The notes beneath the pieces are model-generated. The model was not told the DNA's origin. It saw only the letters and a list, made by a program, of their open reading frames with translations, and did not search any database. From the NCBI RefSeq assembly GCF_014356525.2, contig NC_052509.1, forward strand, positions 37,460,875 to 37,524,874: 64,000 bases of DNA, read 5' to 3'. Source of the DNA: Nilaparvata lugens. Lineage: Eukaryota; Arthropoda; Insecta; Hemiptera; Delphacidae. The position numbers and the translations under genes are program-made. Of the stretch, positions 54,966 through 64,000 are shown one piece after another. Numbering within the stretch: position 1 is the first letter of the stretch; each line of letters starts with the position of its first letter.

Positions 54966-56640
54966 ACATAAATGGGAAAAAGTCAGTCAAAGAAAAAAAA
55001 AAACAAACTGTTTTTCAGTTGCTCAGCTTATTTCAATAATATTGTTCGGGATACAATACAATAATATTGTTCGAAAACCAATGATTGGTAAATCCAATTT
55101 TGGAGTGAAACCAACATATTAAGGCTGAACTACCAAATAAGGAGTGATTTCAGCTATATTTTGGCTGGTTATTTCTTCAATAACCTATTACAATTTTAGA
55201 AATTACAAATTTATCAATGCATCAAGTTTGAAGTAACAGCAATAAAATAAAATCTATAATGATTAGAACATTGTATCATTTCATTTATGGACAGTATGAA
55301 ATAACAAATATTAATAAATCCAAACAAATTTTCATTGATTTCAAAAAGTGAATAGTAAAACTGTTCTATTGCAGTGTAACGCAACTGTCAATGATTATTA
55401 TTCTCAGTAGCCTACCGAGGGAATGGAATATCCCTCATCAATATTAGAAATAAATAAATATTTAATTATTACAAATAAAACTCGAAAAAGAATCTTATTA
55501 GGAGATAACAATTTATATTGATCCATTTCAAAACATAATTGTATTTGTCCTACTGATAGGGGAAAAATGGACAAACTAATAAATAATAAATGTAGTGATG
55601 AAATATTTTAAAACTATGTACCTATTAAAGTTGTTATGATTATAAAATTATTCTATTATTAAAATAGAATACCATAAATAGAATTGCACTTACTGTTCAG
55701 AGCAAATAATACTACTGAATTATAAATTATTCTGTATGATAATGGATAGACCAAAATCAATCACATTTTGTACGAGTATCAATCATAAATTATAGACATT
55801 TGATACAAGCCAACCGCTTATATCAAATCTATCAATCGAGGCATAATTCAAAGATTGAGTTTTGCCAAAATCAAGTTGTATTGAAATGATTTCTTATTAC
55901 TTTGGTAGAGTTGATGAGTCGCACTACGAACAGTAAGAACAAATTATGCAACTAATAATTCACTGCAATAAAATAATTAATATCAAGCTTTGATATATCA
56001 TGCAATTAAACAGTGACAACTTTCTTTAATTCTAAAGTTATCTGAAATAATATCTTTAATCAATTCTTAATATATTTAACCCTGTGATGGTTTGTAATAA
56101 TCCTACAAGGCTTGTGGATTGATAAAAGCTAGAATTTTCAACTATTACACTAAAGAATTATATACATTGGTTCAATATCATGAGATCTCAAGAGTTTTTT
56201 CAAATTATTTGAACATGATACACAGAAAATACAAGTGGAAAAAATACAAATTTCTAGCAAATACGAGGAACGAAATGAAATTCATCATATACAGTCAATG
56301 TATTTTCCTTCCTATATCACTCATCAATACATAAAATCAAGAATGAATTCAAATTATTTCTTGTTATATTACTCTAATGATTGTTCAATTCATTCTTTCT
56401 CATTCAAATCATGATCTACAGATAGAATTTATAAGAGAAATGAGATTACATTATAACTAACAAGTATTATTATCACTTCAATACGATTAAACATTTTTTT
56501 GAAATTTCTGAACGAATGTTCGGAGAAAGAAGTGTCAAATCAATCTTAAACTAATATCACTCGCAATTGAAATAGAACAATTCTGTGAAATTATGACACT
56601 ATATAAACAGCACTGATCATGGTCTTTCATTTAGAGAATA
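54966..56640. other. No recognised feature
   Basis: AT-rich; no terminal repeats or homologous frames seen. The part just before 56640 may be the 3'UTR of the minus-strand exon candidate. Confidence 0.35.
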
Positions 56641-56651
56641 GATGGTTCATG

Positions 56652-56711
56652 TTAGACAAACTTTGTGTAAGCTCGCTGGTACATACTGGCCAACATTCCC
56701 GTTGGATCTAG
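56652..56711 (-). CDS. Candidate terminal exon, unknown protein
   Basis: After a pyrimidine-rich acceptor (TTTTTTTCAGCTAG) the minus strand reads LDPTGMLASMYQRAYTKFV and TAA. It looks like the C-terminus of a conserved protein, but I cannot name it and no upstream exon was found. A frame two bases away is also open for 22 codons. Confidence 0.3.
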   Translation of the reverse strand, partial: LDPTGMLASMYQRAYTKFV

Positions 56712-58816
56712 CTAGCTGAAAAAAAAAATTAGATTAAAATTAGGTCTTAAGTAAGGTATTAAAACTAATATTTTCATCTATTTCATTATTTATATCGCAA
56801 TATACAGTGGGGTACATATAACACTTTTACATTAGATATGTTGGTAACGCAGTGGCCGGCAGCTTGTTTTCATTTTGAAAGACACATCTCCAAATTTTAA
56901 TCAATCTGTCCATTGCAAAAAGGCGATACACTGTACGTGTCTTCTATGCTTTGGTTTCCAACGTAAGGCTAGCTTCACACACATTTGGTTTCATTCGGTT
57001 CGGTTCGTTGCCGAAAACGAATGAGGCTTTCATACATATCAGGTTTTAATTCATACGGTTCTAATTAGGTATTTTCTTCTCAAACATAGCTGTGTTTGGA
57101 TTTTCACAATTCATGCTGGTAATAAAAATATAAAAGCTGGTGTTCAAATAGTAAGACGTGATTTCTTGAACAATAAAATTTTCAAGTAAATTAAAAATTG
57201 TGAACTATTTGAATAGTTTATTTTAGATTATATTAATTTTGGACGTTCATAGTGATTATTTTTTTGAATTGAAAATTTGTTTCAATTTTGACACATGGTA
57301 AATAACATTCATCTTTTCCTCCATTAATGAAATCATTTAATTTTCATCGAAAAATAAAAATTTAAAAATAAAGTTTTAATTTATCTTCATATTTTTTAGC
57401 AAACTATTCATTGAGAAAAAAATGCTCCAGTGAAGTAACAGAAGAAAATACTAACAGTGAACTAACATGTAGTAGAAACAATTGATATCAATAATTAAAG
57501 TAACATTATCCTTCACTTTGGAAATGACGAATAAGCAGTACAGTTTCGGACACTTGTTCATCAATGCTATTTTAAAGAACACTAGCTACGGTACTCCTAA
57601 TTTGGCTGTTATAAACAATGCATATATTTTAAACGTTCAAGGTGAACTGTCTGATTGTTTTGATGGTCTTCTTGGTTCATAATGTATTATGATATTCAAT
57701 TACACTTCTGCTTATCTTATGCATAACAATAATCAAACTGAGTGTGATTTTCCCTTGAGGTAGGCTATTCAAAATTGCTCTCTGGTTGGCCATAATACAC
57801 TTGGACCAGAGTGGTTCTTTTGGTACACCATAGTTATTTGTTGTGCATTAAGCGAGTAGCTCAAATTCGGATTTAATAAACCCAAAATTATTTTACCTGT
57901 GAAATACATTTATAAAATTATATTGTTATTAGAGTTCTCCAATGTTTTATTGAATTAATAGTCTCTTTAGGTTATACTCCTGAAGAATATCATATTTATA
58001 TTTTTTATGTAACGTCGGGAGTGGTTGCCATTCGAGACCTGAGGTGCTGACCAGAGGACCCGACATACATAAGGTAGGATTTAAGATTATAGTAATTTTT
58101 AGCTCAACCCAATATCCATGAGTTTTTTATTTTTATTTAATTGAGCAGCCACAGACAGCCTAGCGAGTAACCCGATTGAATACTTTGTAAATTCATTTTT
58201 TTAGTTTTCAATAATAAATAAGTTAGTAACCTTTTGTTTTGAAATTATTATCATTTGTTATCATAACGTAATAATGAAAACATTTTTTAGTTTTCTTCTT
58301 TTGTTTTATACATCACACCCACCATTGATTCAGTAACTCTCTTCCTCTTGTTATATTACATTATTTGTTTGTTGGAGGCGCCTTAGCTATTACTTTTTTA
58401 TATTTAAAAATACAAAAATTGTGAAAAAAATATTTTTGTGTGAATTGTTCATAGCTTGCGTATTATTAACCTAGGACACGTGCTACATCACCCGAAGCCG
58501 CTACGGCCTCACAGTTTACATACGGGCTACTCAGGCCACACTATCTTTTGACAAACCACTCAACCACAATACACAGTGAAATCAGATTATATTTTTATTT
58601 GTACGTTGTTTTATTCTCTTTAAGTTCACTGTAAATTGGTATATACTTTTTTTGGACCCCTATATCGATAAAGGAAAATAGGTAGCTGGGAACACTATTT
58701 ATCAAGTGCACATTAAATGAACTACTATAGATTTTTTATCAATGAAGATAATATTAACAGTTCAATTTCAATATATTGTTCAATTGCATACACTTCTTGC
58801 ATAAAAGCGATTGTGA
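56712..58816. other. No confirmed feature
   Basis: AT-rich. Near 56965-57030 GCTTCACACACATTTGGTTT with CGGTTCGGTTCG resembles one end of a MITE whose partner I could not find. GC-richer blocks at 58015-58075 and 58480-58560 have no frame. Confidence 0.3.
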
Positions 58817-59332
58817 CTTAATCTTCTATTTCAAAAAAGATTGTGTTATTTTCTTCAAGTAGATTTCTGACCATATACTTTCTACCCTGGATTCTGTCTA
58901 ACAGGCTAATTATAGTTGTACAACTAAATTTCAAATTATTTACAACAGCTTTCTCAGCTTCCCTCTCAAAATTTGTCCATCATTTTTTTTATAACTCATA
59001 GTAGATGACCAATTTTTTTAAATATAAAGCTAATGATGGATGGAATTTAATTGATCAACTAACTAATGAATTTGATGAATATATGAATTGATAATTTTGA
59101 AATTCATAGACCTGAAAATTCAAATCGGACCATTATTCCGACCACATTACATTCACCCTGGGTTCTCGCCTACTATGAGTAGTATTGGTTAGACTAATAG
59201 TGGAAGAGAATCCACTAGTACAGTATTGTTCAACGTTAGCCTGTTAGTCAGACAGAATCCAGGTTAGAAAGTATATGGTCAGAAATCTACTTGAAGAAAA
59301 TAACACAATCTTTTTTGAAATAGAAGATTAAG
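58817..59332. mobile_element. MITE with about 100-bp inverted repeats
   Basis: CTTAATCTTCTATTTCAAAA through CAAGTAGATTTCTGACCATA to CTGGATTCTGTCT and AACAGGCTAA (left) is repeated inverted at about 59240-59332 with few differences. Non-coding centre of about 320 bp. Confidence 0.75.
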
Positions 59333-60173
59333 AAATAATTGCAATAATAGCCAAATTGATAGATTTAGCGTGATATGAATTAATTTTATTAGAGATGAGA
59401 CATAAGGAAATTTTATATTTACATGTTTCAATTGAAAATAGAATTTTCACATTCATGTTTTTCATTTTCATAGTTTCATCAATATTTCAATAAAGGCGAG
59501 TGACATAAAAACCACCAACATTTCTATTCTAAAAATAGATACTTAAAATTTTAACTCATGATTACCTTGTAAGATTACCGGTAATGGTAATTTAAAGAAG
59601 TAATTGGATGGGCTGAGTTTTTTCGTAGGATTCGAGGAGTGTGTGTTCGGAGAGGATGGGTAAGGAGGGGGGTCTGAAAAAGCCAATCACAGTTAAAAAA
59701 TAAAAAATCACAGAAAACCCCAAAATTAATTGGAAAGTAAATAGAAACAAACAAAATGATACTCCGAACTACTTAGCTCCTTACCTGCTAAAGTGAATTC
59801 ACATCTACCTAAGCCTAGTCAATGAAGACTTCAAGCTGAAGATTTCAATAAATTTATCCTCTCTCCAGAGTTAGTCTCCACTAACTTGAGATTAATGCAA
59901 GAATTGCATTGAAAATAGAAGTAATTGGTATAGAATTGTAGGCCTAAAGAATTAAACCTAATACAGGGTGTCCACTGAATCAGGCTACTCAGAAGGGGGG
60001 TCAATTTGTAAAAATATAATATTCTTGAATAAAAGTTTCAAAAGTGCACAAGTATGCTTTTCATCAAAATGCAACACCATTATACGATTATAACTATTTC
60101 GAATAATATAAGAAAGGCAATTTAGAAGAAAAAACGAAACTCCCTAACCTACCCTTTACTCTTTCAAACATTA

Positions 60174-60820
60174 TAGTCCAGTCACTACCGGTATATACAT
60201 TGGTGTTTGCAATATATATTGTAGTTCTGATTTTTCAATATATTGTTTGGATACATTAGAGAAGTCTAGAACTAGAACCAATTTTTCATGCAAAATTTCC
60301 AATATCTTCCAATTGCCACAATTTAAATGTATAATTCAAAATCCATCTGGGCGTAATGTTGTGCTCTTCAACCTGAGTCCAGAGAGCGCACGAAATTACG
60401 CCCAAAGGGATTTTGAATTATACATTTGAATTGTGGCAATCAGAAGATATTGTTGATTGAAAACTATAATTCATTAAAATTGATTATTTTTTGAAATTTT
60501 ACTTGTTTTTGTAACTCAGAACACATTAGATATAGAGAGCTCCAAGTGATTTCATTTTATTCAGAATTTCATAATCTGAAAAAATGCGAGAACAAATTTA
60601 ACTGTCCGACGACTGGAATGGGCGGAAATAAGCTGAAAACTAGAAAATGTACCGTAAATACGAGGTGTTTGGGCCATTCTGCATCTAGCACAAGGAAATT
60701 TTGCATGCAAAAATTGATTCTGGACTTTTCTTATGTATCCAAACAATATATTGAAAAATCAGAACTACAATATTATTTTGAAAGTACACCACCTTTTTCA
60801 TATCTATATTGACTGGACTA
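60174..60820. mobile_element. MITE with TAGTCCAGTCA ends and about 100-bp arms
   Basis: Begins TAGTCCAGTCACTACCGG and ends TATTGACTGGACTA. The arms share TATTGTAGTTCTGATTTTTC and TTGTTTGGATACAT in inverted order. Part of the family is at 21333-21540. The 11-bp terminus matches the Academ-type end TAGCCCAGTCA at 10 positions. A hairpin repeat is nested in it. No clear target duplication. Confidence 0.65.
60301..60451. repeat. Near-perfect hairpin of about 150 nt (nested palindrome)
   Basis: AATATCTTCCAATTGCCACA continuing to GGGCGTAAT and AGAG-like sequence pairs with 60383-60451 across a loop of about 15 nt, with very few mismatches. Probably a small MITE inside the 60174-60820 element; small-RNA precursor potential is only a speculation. 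Confidence 0.8.
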
Positions 60821-60821
60821 A

Positions 60822-61160
60822 GTGGGGTGTCACACCAAAAAGCTGGACTGAGCCGAGTCGAGCCGAGAGGAATCCGCGTGCGCGCTAACTATGCAGGATT
60901 TAGTCGGGAGCATTCAAATCAACGCCGGGCCGAGCCGAGCTGATTTGCGCAGTCGGCTTGACGCCAAACTCGAGCGTTTTCGGCCAAGCGGATTCTGCCT
61001 TCTTTCAGTTTAGTTCGATCTTCCCAGGTAGTGAGTTCTCAATACAAGGCTAGAAAACCTACTGAGTGAATCGGCTTCAGTGCGAACGCAGGCAGATTCC
61101 GCTCGGCCGATCCGCCTCCGGCTCGACTCGGCCCGGCCCAGCTTTGGTGTGAAATGGACC
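60822..61160. mobile_element. TAA-flanked GC-rich MITE, 339 bp
   Basis: Left end GTGGGGTGTCACACCAAAAA then GCTGGACTGAGCC; right end, reversed, GGTCCATTTCACACCAAAGC then TGGGCCGGGCC. TAA on both sides (60819-60821, 61161-61163). The subterminal regions are rich in CCGAGCCGA. Noncoding. Confidence 0.7.
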
Positions 61161-61279
61161 TAATATTAAACAGAACATTTTAGGTTCAGAAAAATATATG
61201 TGTGATTTGATTTACTATCAATAATTTCAACATCGATAATACCTACACCAGATACGGAACTATGCCTCAAATGGATATA

Positions 61280-63133
61280 AAGGTATTTCCACACATGCCG
61301 AACCGAACTTCAAACAGCGTAGCGAATCGTACTATCCGCCGTGCAGCAAACATCAGCCATATGTTTCATTATGTTAACACTCAGCTGTTAAACAACCGCC
61401 ACGCAGTTCACCGAACCGTACGTCGCCCCACTAGCCGCTCTTTTAACCGTTCTCTACGCCGTTCGCCGAACGTTGAACTTTTCAGCCAATCAGAGCCCTC
61501 GATTAAAATTCGCCGTGCAGCTTGCGGTCCAATTTTGGCTATCCACCACAAGTGGGAAACATGTGAATATTTTCGCAAATATTGATGCAGTACAGGCCTC
61601 TTCTAATAATCTATATTTTGAAAAATTCATTGTCATGGAAAATACATTTATAGGAATCGATAAATAATGTTAAATTAAAATAGAATAATTTCTGAAAAAT
61701 TAACAATTGGATAAATTCAATATTAAAATATTGATGACCAAGAACTCAGAAATATTGATGACAATTATTTTTTTTTAAATTATAATCATTTTGTTATTTT
61801 TAAACTAATAATTAATTTCGCTAACTAACCTTAAGTTGACTGGAATAGATACTGTAATTTCCATATCCTATTTATTTTAATAAATACTTCATCATATACT
61901 AACTCACAAAGTGACATCTTTATTATATTATTTTCCACTTGCCTTCGATTTTTGTTGGAAAGAACATTGATCATTGTTATTTTACGAAAAAGTGGGTAGA
62001 GTTGAATAATTTCCCCCAAAAGGTGGTGTCTGGTTTGGTTTATGTTTTGGCAACACAAAAAAAACTTACTTAGGTGGATAGGACCTTTTTAGACCCACCA
62101 ATCTATACTATATAAAGTAAAGAGCTGACTTATATTAGTACGGGATAGGAAAATTATATTTGACGCATCATCACGTCCCAACTACTGATCAACTTGAAAT
62201 ATTGCATATAGATTCTAAATTATCCTAGGATTGTTATAGGTCTGTTTTAAATTCTCAATTTGTCAAGTTTTAAAATAGACCCTTGCAGAGCACGGGTTAC
62301 CTGCTACCTGCTAGTCAATAGTAAAGTTTTGATCAAGGAATAAGGGAGTGTTATTTCCATCGACTTGCAACATTTAGAACACTACTGAACAGTACTCTGC
62401 ACGACACTCCACAGCGTTTTCGGCCGACTGTACAGTGCGTCAGTCAGTGACTTAAATGAGAAAGGGACTGAACAAATTATAATTGAATAAAAAAATCATA
62501 GATTCACAATTTATTAATGCATATATTAACACATAAAAGAATCCGTTTTCGCATTGCGGGTACATAATCAAAAACAAAAAACAGAAGAAAACTGTTTATC
62601 CAATATGCTGCTTATTTGAAATGATCCTGATCAGAACCGGAGCAAGGTGGATAATATAATTTTTTCGTGATAAGTTATTATAACTACTCTAAATACTTGT
62701 GTTACCAATATATTATAATATTCTAGAGACTGTTTGATTGAATACTCTAATTGGTTTTAATTTATTTAGTACCTATCGATTCAAAATGGATGATCAATTA
62801 TTGATTCACAAGAAAGTACGATAAGAGAATCCAAATCAAATAATATTCTAAACATGTTTAGAAAAAAAAATCAGTAATTGGAACATATATTATTATGTCT
62901 TGAAATTATTTCAGATATCATTGACACTACGAAAACTGATGAATTGAAGCCGAACTTAGTAAAATAAATAAACAGAACAGAGTGTTCCACTATTAAAATT
63001 GAAAAGTATTCACCACGTGAAAGCATTTTATTGTTTGAAATCGCTGAGCGGTTCGCTGCACGGCGCGCTGCGCAGCGAATTGCTAGGTTCGCTGCGCTGT
63101 TCGAGGTTCGGTTCGGCAAGTGTGGATATACCT
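61280..63133. mobile_element. Harbinger-like non-autonomous element, 1,854 bp
   Basis: Ends AGGTATTTCCACACATGCCG and, reversed, AGGTATATCCACACTTGCCG, continuing AACCGAAC and GC-rich subterminal repeats. TAA on both sides (61277-61279, 63134-63136). Interior AT-rich without a transposase. GC-rich ends create arginine-rich frames (61262-61585) that are not genes. Confidence 0.75.
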
Positions 63134-63462
63134 TAATTGTGAATATCGAAGGAAAACCTACTCGTTCCGATAGAACCTATCGATACACGGCACCGATAAA
63201 ACGCAGTATTGATACAATATATTTATAAAACGCCACACCAATACACCAACCTGTATCACCCATCACTAATACACCACTCATCCACTGGCTGAATTTCATC
63301 TCTGTCCTTAATTAATATAAAATTAGCTGGTTGACAGAAATGTCAAAATATTCCCGTATCTCGACAAAATTCTCGTACAATTCCCGTACATTTCCCGCCC
63401 AAATGAAATTCAGGTACAATTCCCGGATTTCCCGGTTTTCCAGCCGCGTGGACACCCTGTAA

Positions 63463-64000
63463 TAGTAATGTAGTTCGGAGTATGGTAAATCATGAAGAAA
63501 AAGAACGGAACTGCATCAAAGAAGAGGTATAAAAAATAATTTTACTTTCCAATTGCAGATAATGAATGAACGAACATAGACAATGATGCAAATCTATTTA
63601 CAGTAAAGTTATTAATATACAACAGACGCATGCCTGACATACTAAATTCAATTTTTTTATTAAATTATATTATAATCGAGTTAGTTTACTAAGGATCGCT
63701 ACATTCATGCAGACAATAGGAATAGAGCATTCTGATTTACATGGCCGATTCATGAAAGCTTGTAAGTCTCGAAATGCAAGGGAAAGGCACCTTCTTTACA
63801 CTAGATGTGGATAGGACAACAAACTAAGTGATAGTTAGTGTTAAATATTAAATGAGTTAAATATTAGTGTATGTCTACTGAAAAAATATTTACAGGGTGG
63901 AAAGTAAAATTTTGTCCCCGAAAAATGTATGTTTCAAGCGTTTGAAGTTATATTAATAATAAAAAGAGTACTTGAATGAAATTAATCTCTCGAATATCAT
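63463..64000. other. No confirmed feature
   Basis: AT-rich. At 63892 ACAGGGTGGAAAGTAAAATT looks like the end of another transposon whose other end would lie outside the window. Confidence 0.3.

Larger units (their letters stand above)
59964..63460. mobile_element. Composite TA-flanked element with short CAGGGTGTCCAC ends
   Basis: CAGGGTGTCCAC after TA (59962-59963) and GTGGACACCCTG before TA (63461-63462) form a 12-bp inverted repeat. The right subterminal region is rich in TTCCCG. Most of the 3.5-kb interior consists of other elements listed separately. The short ends make the pairing plausible, not certain. Confidence 0.45.

Noticed and set aside
61262..61585. Arginine-rich frame of 107 codons
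   Set aside because: Falls on the GC-rich terminal repeat of a Harbinger-like element; no homology.

Overview
The window looks like repeat-rich nuclear DNA of an insect, most likely a hemipteran such as a planthopper. The reasons are the AT-rich sequence, spliced host genes with GT-AG introns, several LINE clades, Polinton-type DNA polymerase genes and dense palindromic MITEs. The species is an inference. No rRNA or tRNA gene and no CRISPR array was seen. A run of 100 N marks an assembly gap at 30815-30914.

Host genes are few. One is well supported: a DH-PH Rho guanine nucleotide exchange factor on the minus strand (6209-12998, five exons with matching phases plus a likely short last exon), whose first intron holds a dead LINE and a MITE. 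A second minus-strand gene (24011-26767) encodes a protein of about 111 residues of unknown function and seems to have lost one G in a G run. Two further terminal exons (30257-30492 plus; 56652-56711 minus) are only candidates.

The left part, 1-30 kb, is otherwise transposon debris: a LINE 5' region (1-1488) abutting a truncated Ty3/gypsy pol; a piggyBac-type element with a hAT-like MITE inside it, directly abutting an internally deleted PIF/Harbinger element; a Mutator-like element with a 9-bp target duplication; inverted copies of a dispersed repeat; LINE tails; and palindromic MITEs.

The centre, 31-53 kb, is the most interesting. Two minus-strand genes of unknown function, each behind a TATATAAG box, lie next to two tandem copies of a module. 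Each module has a family-B DNA polymerase gene (Polinton/Maverick type, plus strand) whose predicted 5'UTR intron of about 0.8 kb contains an antisense BIR (IAP-like) gene. Both polymerase copies are broken. The second is split by a CR1/L2/Jockey-like LINE (itself split by an RTE LINE) and by a 6,909-bp DNA transposon. That transposon has about 510-bp terminal inverted repeats, a perfect CAAT target duplication and a single ORF of about 1,407 codons with zinc-binding motifs and a FEN1/XPG-type nuclease domain, followed in another frame by a CXC cysteine domain. This combination fits the Academ superfamily.

The right part, 53-64 kb, has an RTE fragment carrying a MITE, several gene-free AT-rich stretches, and a nest of non-autonomous elements (59964-63460) that includes a near-perfect hairpin of about 150 nt, a TAA-flanked MITE and a 1.85-kb Harbinger-like element.
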